Shown: in pieces, positions 49,383 to 58,097 of the stretch
Layout: each line of letters begins with the position of its first letter
Position numbering within the stretch: the first letter of the stretch is position 1
From: Alphaproteobacteria bacterium
GTDB taxonomy: Bacteria > Pseudomonadota > Alphaproteobacteria > SHVV01
Reading direction: 5' to 3'
Length of the DNA: 64,000 nucleotides
Assembly: GCA_016869275.1 (NCBI GenBank)
Contig: VGEO01000004.1
Span: forward strand, 19,072 to 83,071
The notes under the pieces: model-generated
Database searches by the model: none
Told to the model about the DNA's origin: nothing
What the model saw: only the letters and a program-made list of their open reading frames with translations
Program-made: the position numbers and the translations under genes

Positions 49383-51056
49383 ATGTTCGATCTCAAGATC
49401 ACGGGTGGCACCATCATCGATGGAACCGGCCAGCCCGGCTACGCCGGCGACGTCGCGGTCAAGGACGGCAAGATCGCGGCGCTCGGGACCGTCGTCGGCG
49501 CGGCCGCAGCCACCATCGACGCGCGCGGGCGCGCGGTAACGCCCGGCTTCATCGACCTCCACACTCACTATGACGCCCAGATCGCGTGGGACCCGAGCCT
49601 GGCAATCTCATCGTGGCACGGCATCACCACGGTGCTGATGGGAAACTGCGGGTTCTCGGTCGCGCCGACCCGGACCGAGCACCGCGACCTCGTGTTGCGT
49701 ACGCTCGAACGGGTCGAGGGCATGAGCCTGGCTGCCTTACGGGCTGGGGTCGGGCCCGACTTTCCGCTCCACGACTTCGCCGCCTATCTCGACGCGATCG
49801 AACGGCGCGGCACGCTCATCAATATCGCTGCGTCGGTCGGTCACACCGCCGTTCGTCTCAACGCCATGGGCGAGGACGCGGTCCGCCGCCGCGCTACCGC
49901 CGACGAAGTCGCCGCTATGGCCCGCCTTGTCCGCGCCGCGCGCGATGCCGGCGCTTACGGCTTCACCACCTCGCTCTCGCTCGGGCAGTTCGCTTATGAC
50001 GGCAACCCGATTCCGAGCCGCCTGGCCGATTTCGACGAGATCGACACCCTCGCCAACGCCTTCCGCGCGGGCGGCACCGGCCTGATGCAAGCTTCGATCG
50101 GCAAGCTCGAATACCTCGACCGCTTCAACGACATCGCCGGCCGGCGCGATCTCACCTTCACCTGGACCGGAATCCTGGGCGGCCTCACCGGCCCGGGCTC
50201 GCACCGCAAGTATTTGGCCGAGGCGCACGCGACCCAGGCGCGGGGCTTACGCGTCTTCCCGCAGTTTTCGCCGCTGCCGCTCGAGTTCGAGTTCGACTTC
50301 GACGTACCGCTCCCGTTCGAGCGGCGGCCGTGCCTCGCCGCGACCAAGGCGCTCGATCGCGCCGGGAAGATCGCGGCCTATCGCGACCCGGCGCTCAGGC
50401 GGGCATTTAAGGCCGATATCCCCGACGGCATCGATGCCTCGCTCGCCGGCTGGATCGAGCGCACCACCATCGTTTCGGCGCCGCACGCGCCCGAACTCGA
50501 CGAGCGGCCGCTCGCCCAGGCGGCGGCCGAGCGCGGCGTTCACCCGATCGATCTCGCCCTCGACCTCGCCGCCGATAGCGACCTCAAGGCCAAGTTTCGC
50601 CTCGCGATCCTCAACTTCGTCGACGACGAGGTCGCCGAGATTCTGAAGGACCCGTGCGGCGTCGTCGCGTTTTCCGACGCCGGCGCGCACGCCAGCCAGC
50701 TTTGCAACGCCCACTATTCGACCCACATCCTCCAGCACTGGGTGCGCGAGACCGGAACGCTCGCGCTCTCTCAGGCGGTCTATATGCTGACCGGCCGGCC
50801 GGCTGACGTCGCTAGCTTCAAGGATCGCGGCAGGCTCGCGGTCGGGTTCGCGGCCGACATCGTCGTGTTCGATCCGGCGACCATCGCCGCGACCTCGCTC
50901 AAGCGCGTCTACGACCTTCCCGCCGGCGGCGATCGCATCGTCTGCGAGGCGCCCGGGATCGAGGCCGTGATCGTCAACGGCACGCCCATTCGGCAGGCCG
51001 GTAAGGACTTGCCGATGCCGGGCCGCTATCCCGGCCGCGTCCTCCGTAACACGTGA
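49383..51056 (+). CDS. D-aminoacylase / N-acyl-D-amino-acid deacylase family amidohydrolase
   Basis: A 557-residue protein: LKITGGTIIDGTGQPGYAGD, PGFIDLHTHYDAQIAWDPSL (His-x-His and Asp), GITTVLMGNCGFSVAPTRTE (Cys near the metal site), and a late YSTHILQHWVRETGTL plus ASFKDRGRLAVGFAADIVVF. These mark the N-acyl-D-amino-acid deacylase branch, zinc enzymes that free D-amino acids from N-acyl forms; dihydropyrimidinase-like members are also possible. GAGGGGACGGC precedes the ATG. It is probably transcribed from its own promoter. The DMT carrier gene follows 57 bases later and may move the product. Confidence 0.88.
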   Translation: MFDLKITGGTIIDGTGQPGYAGDVAVKDGKIAALGTVVGAAAATIDARGRAVTPGFIDLHTHYDAQIAWDPSLAISSWHGITTVLMGNCGFSVAPTRTEHRDLVLRTLERVEGMSLAALRAGVGPDFPLHDFAAYLDAIERRGTLINIAASVGHTAVRLNAMGEDAVRRRATADEVAAMARLVRAARDAGAYGFTTSLSLGQFAYDGNPIPSRLADFDEIDTLANAFRAGGTGLMQASIGKLEYLDRFNDIAGRRDLTFTWTGILGGLTGPGSHRKYLAEAHATQARGLRVFPQFSPLPLEFEFDFDVPLPFERRPCLAATKALDRAGKIAAYRDPALRRAFKADIPDGIDASLAGWIERTTIVSAPHAPELDERPLAQAAAERGVHPIDLALDLAADSDLKAKFRLAILNFVDDEVAEILKDPCGVVAFSDAGAHASQLCNAHYSTHILQHWVRETGTLALSQAVYMLTGRPADVASFKDRGRLAVGFAADIVVFDPATIAATSLKRVYDLPAGGDRIVCEAPGIEAVIVNGTPIRQAGKDLPMPGRYPGRVLRNT

Positions 51057-51112
51057 CCGCCGCCCGGCTGCGGGGGTGACGGACGAGTTCCCCCGCGCCG
51101 GCTATCGTTCCG

Positions 51113-51985
51113 ATGACTCCCCAACCCGCCTCGACTCGCTCGTCCGCCTTCGGGATCGGGCTCCTGATCGCTGGCGGCATGGTGCTGGCGGGCGTCGACG
51201 CCTCGATCAAGTTGATCGCACCGACGACGCCGATCGGCGAGATCATGTTCATCCGGGGCTGCTGCACGCTCGCCTGCGTCGGCGTGCTGGCGATGGCGCG
51301 CGGCGGCCTCAAGATGGTCCGCGCCTACAACTATCGCGACCAGCTCGTGCGGGCTGCGTGTTTCGTCGCCGGCACATTCCTGTTCATCGAGGCGCTCTGG
51401 CGCCTGCCGCTGGCTGAAGCCAACGCGATTTCGTTCCTGGGTCCCGTTCTTGTGACGGCGATGGCGCCGGTCTTTCTGGGCGAGCGAGTCGGTTGGCGGC
51501 GCTGGATCGCGGTTCTGGTCGGGTTCGCCGGCGTGCTCTTGATGCTGCGGCCGAGCGCGTCCGGCATCCAGTGGGCGGCGTTGTTTCCGCTCGCCGCCGC
51601 ATTCACGGGCGCGCTGGCCGATCTGGTAACGCGGCGCCTGAGCGCCACCGATTCGCCAACCTCGATCCTCTTTCACACCACGCTCGCCGTAACGCTCGCC
51701 GGCCTCGCCACGTTGCCGTTCGGGTGGGTCGCGCTCGACCGCGTCGCCTTCGGCATCATCGTCGGCATCGGGCTGTTCGTGTTCTTCGCGCACTGGCTGA
51801 TCGTCGAAGCGTTCCGACACGCCGAGGCCGCAACACTGGCACCCTACAAGTACCTGATGCTGGTGTGGGCCTTGATCGTTGGTTACCTCGGCTGGGGCGA
51901 GGTCCCGGACCTTTTGGCCGCACTCGGCGGCGGCGCCATCGTCGCGAGCGGACTTTTATTGTTCAAATGGGCCGGCCGCTCCTAG
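51113..51985 (+). CDS. DMT-superfamily (EamA) transporter
   Basis: A 290-residue inner-membrane protein with about ten hydrophobic segments: GGMVLAGVDASIKLIAPTTP, GEIMFIRGCCTLACVGVLAM, ANAISFLGPVLVTAMAPVFL and KYLMLVWALIVGYLGWGEVP. This is the RarD/YdcZ-like EamA type. It is downstream of the deacylase on the same strand, and its stop overlaps the convergent amidase by 4 bases. Substrate unknown; a D-amino acid or product of the deacylase is an attractive but unproven option. Confidence 0.85.
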   Translation: MTPQPASTRSSAFGIGLLIAGGMVLAGVDASIKLIAPTTPIGEIMFIRGCCTLACVGVLAMARGGLKMVRAYNYRDQLVRAACFVAGTFLFIEALWRLPLAEANAISFLGPVLVTAMAPVFLGERVGWRRWIAVLVGFAGVLLMLRPSASGIQWAALFPLAAAFTGALADLVTRRLSATDSPTSILFHTTLAVTLAGLATLPFGWVALDRVAFGIIVGIGLFVFFAHWLIVEAFRHAEAATLAPYKYLMLVWALIVGYLGWGEVPDLLAALGGGAIVASGLLLFKWAGRS

Positions 51986-53403
51986 AGCGCGGGCGGCTGC
52001 GGTAACGCACGGCCTTTTGCGTAGGCCGCGGCGGCGCGGAGAACGAGGTCCTCGCGGTATCGCGGGCCGACGATTTGCATTGAGACCGGCAAACCCTCAT
52101 TCGTCAGCCCGACCGGTACGCTCAACGCCGGTTGCTGCGACCAGTTGAAGGGGTAGCTGAAAACCTTCCAATCCTCGCCGGCGGTGTAGCCGCGACTTTC
52201 CGGCCAGTCGCGATCGGCCTCGAACGCCGGCACCGGCAATTGCGGCGTCACCAGGAGATCGAAGCGCCGATGAAACGCCGCCATCTTTTGTCCGAGCGCG
52301 GCGCGCTCGTTCTCGGCCGCGACCAGGTCGGCGACCGTCAGCCGCTGGCTCCGCTCCCACCACTGGATCAGCGAAGGATCGACCAGGGCCCGCTCTGCCC
52401 GCGGGAGACGGCCGATCATCGTCCCGTAACGCGCGATCGACATGGTTTGAAACGCCTCGAACGGACTGGCGAAACCCGGATCCGCTTCCTCGACCGCTGC
52501 GCCTAATGCCGCGAGATCGCCGGCTGCTGCCGCGACGAGGCGATCGATCTCGGGTTCGACCCGGGCGTAGCCCAGGTTCCGGCTGTAGGCGATCCTGAGG
52601 CCGCGGATCGAACCCGCCGCCGTATCGAGCGCGACCGGACCGGGCGGCATCGCCCACCAGTCGCGGCGGTCGGGCCGCGCCATGACCGTGAGCGCCAGCG
52701 CGAGGTCGGCGACCGAGCGGGCGAGCGGTCCGATCGCACCGATCGCGCCTGGGCCGCTATGGGGATAGAACGGAATCCGCATGTTGTCGGGCTTAAGGCC
52801 CATGACGCCGCAGAACGCCGCCGGATTGCGGACCGAGCCACCGCCGTCGCCGCCGATGTGGAGAGCGCCCAACCCTAGCGCCGCCGCGACCGCGGCACCG
52901 CCGCTCGACCCGCCGGGCGTGAGCGCCGGGTTCCACGGATTGCGGGTGACGCCGTAGAGCGGGCTATTGGTCACGCTCTTGTGGCTGAATTCCGAGGCGG
53001 TGGTCTTGCCGAGCAGCACCGCGCCCTCTTCGCGAAGCCGCGCGACGCACGGTGCGTCCTCGAGCCACGGGCCGGTCGCAGAAATCGTCTTCGAGGCGCG
53101 ACGCGTCGGCAACCCGCGGGTCAGGATCGCATCCTTGACCGTGACCGGCACGCCATCGACGCGGCCGGCCGGCTCGCCCTTGAACCAGCGCGCTTCGGAG
53201 TCGCGCGCCGCGGTGAGCGTCGCGTCGGGATCGAGGAAACAGAACGCGTTGAGGCGCGGATTGATGCGCTCGATCCGCGCGAACGCGGCGCGCGCGACCT
53301 CGACCGGCGAGAGCGTGCGGGCGCGGTAGTGGCGGAGGAGCGCAGTTGCATCCAGCCACGCGATTTCCGGATCGCTCGCGCCCACGCGTTTCGCGCTCGC
53401 CAT
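51982..53403 (-). CDS. Amidase signature family hydrolase
   Basis: A 473-residue amidase: VTVKDAILTRGLPT (Lys), LTPGGSSGGAAVAAALGLGA (cis-Ser loop) and GGDGGGSVRNPAAFCGVMGL (nucleophile Ser), a complete Ser-cisSer-Lys triad. The C-terminus ends with LPVSMQIVGPRYREDLVLRA, as usual for the family. It is divergent from the binding protein at 53462 with 58 bases between the starts. It differs from the amidase at 13101 in length and central region, so the two probably act on different amides. Confidence 0.9.
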   Translation of the reverse strand: MASAKRVGASDPEIAWLDATALLRHYRARTLSPVEVARAAFARIERINPRLNAFCFLDPDATLTAARDSEARWFKGEPAGRVDGVPVTVKDAILTRGLPTRRASKTISATGPWLEDAPCVARLREEGAVLLGKTTASEFSHKSVTNSPLYGVTRNPWNPALTPGGSSGGAAVAAALGLGALHIGGDGGGSVRNPAAFCGVMGLKPDNMRIPFYPHSGPGAIGAIGPLARSVADLALALTVMARPDRRDWWAMPPGPVALDTAAGSIRGLRIAYSRNLGYARVEPEIDRLVAAAAGDLAALGAAVEEADPGFASPFEAFQTMSIARYGTMIGRLPRAERALVDPSLIQWWERSQRLTVADLVAAENERAALGQKMAAFHRRFDLLVTPQLPVPAFEADRDWPESRGYTAGEDWKVFSYPFNWSQQPALSVPVGLTNEGLPVSMQIVGPRYREDLVLRAAAAYAKGRALPQPPAL

Positions 53404-53461
53404 TGACCCCCTCCGCCGCCGGGACGACTATTCCCTGCGAGCGTCGAGAGGGAGGGCCCGG

Positions 53462-54478
53462 ATGTCAACCGCCGTCATTCGCCGCGCGGCCGCGGCTATC
53501 GTTGCGCTCGCAGCCTTGATCGGGGCACCGGTCGCCGCGCAAAGCATCGCCGATCTCGCCAAGCGCGAGGGTAAACTCCAGATTTACACGCTGACGACGA
53601 TCGAACTGCAGCAGACGCTGGTCGACGGCTTCAAGCGCCGGCACCCCGAGATCGCGGTCGACTTTTTCCGCGGCGATGGCGGCCAGATCGCGCAACGGTT
53701 CGAGACTGAGAACGCTGCCGCTCGGAACGAAGCCGATATCGTGCAGACGGTCGATTTCCGCTTCTTTCAGTGGCGCGGCAAAGGCCTAATTCAGCCCTAT
53801 CGATCGCCGGCGCTCGCCGGCTATCCCGCCGCCATCCACGGGCCCGATGGCGAGTGGTCGACGTTCGCGCTCGCGGTCGTGACTTACGCCTACAACACCA
53901 AACTGGTGAAGCCCGAGGATTTGCCGCGAACCTGGGCCGACCTCGCCGACCCCAAGTGGACGGGCAAGGTCGGGTTGCAAGACCCGATGCAGCGCGGCGG
54001 CGCGCGCGGCTGGGTGATGCAGGTGTGGAGCGAGCTTGGCGAGGACCGGGGCCGCGCGTACCTGACCGGGATTGCCGGCCTCAAGCCGCGCTACGGCCAG
54101 TATCTGCAGGTGCGCGAAATGCTGCTCGCCGGCGAGATCGTGCTCCAGATCGCCGCCCAGCCCAACTTCACCGAGCCGCTCAAGGCCAAGGGCGCGCCGG
54201 TCGATTGGGGCGTCCTCGATCCGGCCTATGTGAGCGGTATCAGCGTCGGCATCGCCGCCCGCGCACCGCGCCCGAATGCCGCCAAGCTATGGGTCGATTA
54301 TTTGCTCGGCGCCGAGGCGCAGGCGCTGCTTGCCGCCCACAACGAGATCCCGGCGCTGCCGGCGGCGCGCACCGACGCCTACGCCCGGCTCAACGCGGTC
54401 AAGCTGGTACCATTCGATCTAGCGCGCGACGAAAGCCAGTTCGCCGAGAAGATCCGCTCGGTGTTCGGCCCGCGTTGA
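53462..54478 (+). CDS. Orphan ABC substrate-binding protein, family 1 (Fbp-like)
   Basis: A 338-residue periplasmic protein. The signal peptide (residues 1-25, ending APVAAQ) is followed by LAKREGKLQIYTLTTIELQQ, FKRRHPEIAVDFFRGDGGQI, TYAYNTKLVKPEDLPRTWAD and KPRYGQYLQVREMLLAGEIV. It is a paralogue of the protein at 48224 (AYNT, TWADL.DPKW.GK, FTEPLK.KGA shared). No membrane or ATPase subunits are near. Its start lies 58 bases from the divergent amidase start, suggesting co-regulation and uptake of the amide substrate; this is inference. Confidence 0.87.
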   Translation: MSTAVIRRAAAAIVALAALIGAPVAAQSIADLAKREGKLQIYTLTTIELQQTLVDGFKRRHPEIAVDFFRGDGGQIAQRFETENAAARNEADIVQTVDFRFFQWRGKGLIQPYRSPALAGYPAAIHGPDGEWSTFALAVVTYAYNTKLVKPEDLPRTWADLADPKWTGKVGLQDPMQRGGARGWVMQVWSELGEDRGRAYLTGIAGLKPRYGQYLQVREMLLAGEIVLQIAAQPNFTEPLKAKGAPVDWGVLDPAYVSGISVGIAARAPRPNAAKLWVDYLLGAEAQALLAAHNEIPALPAARTDAYARLNAVKLVPFDLARDESQFAEKIRSVFGPR

Positions 54479-54501
54479 TCGCGCCGCGCCCATGCCGGCG
54501 C

Positions 54502-54529
54502 TTGGGAAGGGTCGGCGCTGTGCTATAAA
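54502..54529 (+). promoter_or_regulatory. purB promoter
   Basis: TTGGGA (54502-54507), a 16-bp spacer and TATAAA (54524-54529), with TGC just before the hexamer (GTGCTATAAA, extended -10). Transcription would start about 24 bases before the ATG at 54560. This is the best sigma70-like promoter of the right half of the window. Confidence 0.6.
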
Positions 54530-54559
54530 ACCGGCCCGTCAGCGAGCGACCGTCGAGCG

Positions 54560-55858
54560 ATGATCCCACGTTATACCCGTGCCGAGATGGCCCAGATCTG
54601 GACCCCCGAGTCGCGCTTCGCGATCTGGCTCGAGATCGAGACGCTCGCCTGCGAGGCGCAGGAGCAGCTGGGCACGATCCCGAAGGGCGTCGCCGCCGCG
54701 CTGCGCGCACGCGGCCGTTTCGACGTCCAGCGCATCGACGCGATCGAGGCCGAGGTCAAGCACGACGTCATCGCCTTCCTCACCAACGTCGCCGAGTACG
54801 TCGGCGACGAGGCCCGTTTCGTTCATCAAGGCATGACCTCGTCCGACGTGATCGACACCGCGTTCGCGGTCCAACTCGTGCGCGCCGCCGATCTCTTGAT
54901 CGCCGGGGTCGATAAGGTACGGACCGCGCTCAAGAAGAAAGCGCTGCTGCACAAACTCACGCTCTGCGTCGGCCGTTCGCACGGTATCCACGCCGAGCCG
55001 ACCACATTCGGGCTCAAGCTCGCCTATGCGTACGCCGAGTTCACCCGGGCCAAACGCCGCCTCGAAGACGCCAAGCGCGAGGTCGGCACCTGCGCGATCT
55101 CGGGCGCGGTCGGCACGTTCGCTAACGTCGACCCCGCGGTCCAAGCCCACGTCGCGCGCCAGCTCGGCCTGGCCGAGGAACCGGTCTCGACCCAGGTGAT
55201 CCCGCGCGACCGTCACGCCGCCTATTTCGCGACGCTGGCCGTCATCGCGAGCTCGGTCGAGCGGCTGGCGACCGAGATCCGTCACCTGCAACGCACCGAG
55301 GTGCGCGAGGCGGAGGAGTTTTTCGCGCCCGGCCAAAAAGGCTCGTCGGCGATGCCGCATAAGCGCAACCCGGTTCTCTCCGAGAACCTCACCGGCCTCG
55401 CGCGCGTGGTCCGCGCCGCCGTCATTCCGGCGCTCGAGAATGTCGTGCTGTGGCACGAGCGCGACATCTCGCACTCTTCAGTCGAACGCATTATCGCGCC
55501 CGATGCGACCATCGCCCTCGACTTCGCGCTCAATCGCCTGGGCGGCTTGGTCGAAAACCTGGTCGTCAACACCAAACGCATGCTCGAAAACCTCGAAGCG
55601 CTGCAGGGTATCATCCATTCGCAGCGCGTCCTGCTAGCGCTGACGCAAGCAGGCATGAGCCGCGAGGCAGCGTACGCCGCGGTGCAGCGGAATGCGATGC
55701 AAGCGATGGCAGAGGGGACGAGTTTTCTCGACCTGCTGACGGCAGACCCCGAGATCGCCAGGTTGATCGAGCGGACGACACTCGCGGCCCAATTCGACTT
55801 GGGTTACCACACCAAGCACGTCGATCACATCTTCACGCGCGTGTTCGGACCGCAGTGA
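54560..55858 (+). CDS. purB: Adenylosuccinate lyase
   Basis: A 432-residue enzyme of the fumarase/aspartase superfamily, bacterial short form. MIPRYTRAEMAQIWTPESRF begins the protein. QGMTSSDVIDTAFAVQLVRA, VGRSHGIHAEPTTFGLKLAY (His) and GSSAMPHKRNPVLSENLTGL (signature with the mobile-loop Ser) are all intact. It catalyses two steps of purine synthesis: SAICAR to AICAR and adenylosuccinate to AMP. It lies 2.2 kb ahead of purC but is separated by minus-strand genes, so it is its own transcription unit, with a promoter just upstream. Confidence 0.96.
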   Translation: MIPRYTRAEMAQIWTPESRFAIWLEIETLACEAQEQLGTIPKGVAAALRARGRFDVQRIDAIEAEVKHDVIAFLTNVAEYVGDEARFVHQGMTSSDVIDTAFAVQLVRAADLLIAGVDKVRTALKKKALLHKLTLCVGRSHGIHAEPTTFGLKLAYAYAEFTRAKRRLEDAKREVGTCAISGAVGTFANVDPAVQAHVARQLGLAEEPVSTQVIPRDRHAAYFATLAVIASSVERLATEIRHLQRTEVREAEEFFAPGQKGSSAMPHKRNPVLSENLTGLARVVRAAVIPALENVVLWHERDISHSSVERIIAPDATIALDFALNRLGGLVENLVVNTKRMLENLEALQGIIHSQRVLLALTQAGMSREAAYAAVQRNAMQAMAEGTSFLDLLTADPEIARLIERTTLAAQFDLGYHTKHVDHIFTRVFGPQ

Positions 55859-55898
55859 CGCGCGACGCCGGCCCGCGGTACCTGAACCGCCCGCCGGG

Positions 55899-56822
55899 TC
55901 AGCGCCGGCCGGCGGCGTGCGGTTTCAAGAGCGCGTAGAGCGCAGCGTGGGTCGGCGTCGGCACGCCGGCCTCGCGTCCCATCGCCACCAACGCGCCTGA
56001 GAGCCACGCGACCTCGAGTCGGCGGCCGGCTTCGAGGTCGTGCAGCATCGACGGTTTTTGCGCCGGCGGCAGTCTCGCGAGCGAGGCCAGGCCGGCCGCG
56101 ACGATGTCGGCCGGCAAGTCGATGCCGCGGGCGCGGGCGACCGCTTCGGCTTCGCGCATCGCCGCGCCGGCAAGCGCCATCACGTCCGGGTCGCCGGCGA
56201 GCGCGCCGATCGTCACCCGTGCCGCGGTCGCGACCCCGCTGGTCGCCGCCAGCATCACGAACTTCTGCCAGAGCTCACTCGCCATGCGGCGCGAGGCTTC
56301 GGCCTCGATCGTAGCCGCGCGGAAGACTTCGGCGACTCGGTCGAGCCTGGGATCGGCGTGCCCATCGCTCCACCCGAACACGAACCGCGCCTTGGTGCTG
56401 ATGTGCTCGACTACGCCCGGCGCCGTCACTGCGACACCGGGAATCGAGGCCGAGCCGGCGACCGCGCGCGCTGCACCGACCGCGGCGGCGACGATCTCTG
56501 GACCGGAAACACCGTTTTGGAAGGTCACGACCGGCGTATCGGGCCGGAGTAGCGGCAGCAGCGCGCGTGCCGCCTCAACCGCGTCGTAGAGCTTGACGGT
56601 GAAAAGCACAGCGTCGACCGGCGCGATCGCGACCGGATCGGCAACCGCCGCGATCGTCGGCACCATCGCGTCGCCGAGCGGGCTCTTGAGCGTGAGCCCC
56701 CGCGTCCGCAGCGCCTCGAGGTGCGCGCCGCGCGCGATGCAGACGACGTCGTTGCCGGCGGCGGCGAGGCGGGCGGCCAGATAGCCGCCGATCGCGCCGG
56801 CTCCCATTACCGCAAAGCGCAT
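55899..56822 (-). CDS. panE: 2-dehydropantoate 2-reductase
   Basis: A 307-residue enzyme. RFAVMGAGAIGGYLAARLAA has the NADPH-binding GxGxxG. AVLFTVKLYDAVEAARALL contains the catalytic Lys, and VVTFQNGVSGPE the Asn. The C-terminal helical domain includes PSMLHDLEAGRRLEVAWLSG. It reduces 2-dehydropantoate to pantoate for pantothenate and CoA synthesis, or acts as a ketopantoate reductase-like enzyme on other 2-oxo acids. It is convergent with purB and starts 10 bases after the SprT-like gene stop. Confidence 0.9.
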   Translation of the reverse strand: MRFAVMGAGAIGGYLAARLAAAGNDVVCIARGAHLEALRTRGLTLKSPLGDAMVPTIAAVADPVAIAPVDAVLFTVKLYDAVEAARALLPLLRPDTPVVTFQNGVSGPEIVAAAVGAARAVAGSASIPGVAVTAPGVVEHISTKARFVFGWSDGHADPRLDRVAEVFRAATIEAEASRRMASELWQKFVMLAATSGVATAARVTIGALAGDPDVMALAGAAMREAEAVARARGIDLPADIVAAGLASLARLPPAQKPSMLHDLEAGRRLEVAWLSGALVAMGREAGVPTPTHAALYALLKPHAAGRR

Positions 56823-56831
56823 CGCCCGTCC

Positions 56832-57458
56832 TTAGACCGAGCCAGGTCCGCGGCGAACCCGAAGCCGCCCGCGCGCCGGTCCGCAGTGCCGGCAATGGCA
56901 CTCCTCGATTCGCCGCCGGGGCGTGCGTACGAAGTGATAGTCGAGACCGCAGCCGATACAGGTCCAGGTCAATACCGCGTGCGCCGCGTGCGAGAGATAG
57001 TCGATGGCATGGTGAGCCGCCGGCGGCTCGCCCAGCATCTCCATCACCCGCCGCCAGCCGGCGCCGTGGCGACAGTTCCGCTGATAACGGACGTCGGCCA
57101 AGATATGGGCGCACTCGTGCAGGAAGGTCGCGTTGCGATCGACTTCGCGCCCCGGCGCACACAAGGCGGCGTTGAGTACGATCCGCCGCTCGTTGACGTA
57201 AGCGACGCCGGCCGAAACCTTGGCCCGCCGACTGACTTCGACGGTCGCGGACAGGCAGGCGGCATAGGCGCGCCCGATGGTAGCCGACCGCGCTAAACGC
57301 TCCTCGAGCCCCCAGGCGGCGGCAACGGCCGCCACGGTGCCGAGCTTGCGCGCTATCTTAGGCGGGGCTGGCGGCGCGAACGGCAGCGTGAGCTGCGTCG
57401 TAGCCTGCAGTGAACGTTTGCGGAAATATTGAAACGGCACGTGAGCCCGGCGATCCAA
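56832..57458 (-). CDS. SprT-like zinc metalloprotease-fold protein
   Basis: A 208-residue protein: GVAYVNERRIVLNAALCAPG, then FLHECAHILADVRYQRNCRH with the HExxH zinc motif as HECAH, and a C-terminal zinc ribbon (CIGCGLDY, CHCRHCGPA). SprT/Spartan-like domains cleave DNA-protein crosslinks in eukaryotes, while bacterial members are mostly uncharacterised. The N-terminal 60 residues are variable and basic. The start could also lie further down, since no strong ribosome site is visible. It is transcribed ahead of panE. Confidence 0.82.
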   Translation of the reverse strand: MDRRAHVPFQYFRKRSLQATTQLTLPFAPPAPPKIARKLGTVAAVAAAWGLEERLARSATIGRAYAACLSATVEVSRRAKVSAGVAYVNERRIVLNAALCAPGREVDRNATFLHECAHILADVRYQRNCRHGAGWRRVMEMLGEPPAAHHAIDYLSHAAHAVLTWTCIGCGLDYHFVRTPRRRIEECHCRHCGPARGRLRVRRGPGSV

Positions 57459-57550
57459 TCCCCAACACCGACCCTGCCCGCGGTTCTCCTCTTCCGGGAG
57501 TCCGTTTTGGAAAGTCTAGCGCAAAGATAGGTCGAGAGCGATGGCGCCGG

Positions 57551-57880
57551 TTACTTGGCGGCTTCGGCCTGGATTTGTCCGGCCGCCACTTCCTTAAGGC
57601 GGTCCATTTCGCGGCGGACCTGATGCTCGGAGACGTCGGCCTTGGCTTTTTGCAGGTCGGCCCACACTTTGCGAAACACGTCCTCGCTGCCAGGTTCGTC
57701 GAAATCGGCCTGGACCACCTCTCTCGCGTAGGTGTCTGCGGCCGGGCCGGTTACACCGATCTTCTCGGCGACCCACAGTCCGAGGAGCTTGTTGCGCCGG
57801 GCAGTGATCTTGAAGTCGAGCTCGGCGGTGCGGGCGAACTTGGCTTCTTCACCCTTTTGGCGATCCTTGAACGTAGCCAT
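57551..57880 (-). CDS. DUF1476 protein, ATP synthase inhibitor zeta-like
   Basis: A 109-residue, entirely helical, charged protein. It begins MATFKDRQKGEEAKFARTAE, the diagnostic DUF1476 start, and continues ARRNKLLGLWVAEKIG and YAREVVQADFDEPGSEDVFR. In Paracoccus and relatives it is the zeta subunit, whose N-terminus inhibits F1-ATPase. The family is confined to alphaproteobacteria, the best single taxonomic marker here. ATG at 57880 with AGGGGAG upstream is preferred over an in-frame start 73 codons higher. Divergent from purC. Confidence 0.93.
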   Translation of the reverse strand: MATFKDRQKGEEAKFARTAELDFKITARRNKLLGLWVAEKIGVTGPAADTYAREVVQADFDEPGSEDVFRKVWADLQKAKADVSEHQVRREMDRLKEVAAGQIQAEAAK

Positions 57881-57965
57881 GCCCGATGCGCTCCCCTGAG
57901 GTTGGTGGTGTGGCGGTGGCAAGGAAATAGCGGCTCGGCGCAGCCGAATCAAGCGAACAAAGTCT

Positions 57966-57999
57966 GTGGAAAACCTCGGCGCGGCGAGGTTTTCCGCAC
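57966..57999. promoter_or_regulatory. Long hairpin in the purC/DUF1476 divergent region
   Basis: GGAAAACCTCG (57969-57979) and CGAGGTTTTCC (57986-57996) pair perfectly. Counting a T-G pair, the stem reaches 14 bp with TG/CA on the outside. Loop of six, GC-rich. It lies 98 bases before the purC ATG and 86 from the DUF1476 start. No T-run follows, so an operator or leader structure is more likely than a terminator. Downstream, TTGTTT (58010) with TAAGGT (58033) is a weak promoter candidate for purC. Confidence 0.5.
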
Positions 58000-58097
58000 C
58001 ACGCTCCATTGTTTTGCGCGCCTGTTTCGGATAAGGTGCCGCCCTCGCGCGTACACCCTCGGGTGGATCGCACCTGCCCCTTACATCCGGAAAATCC

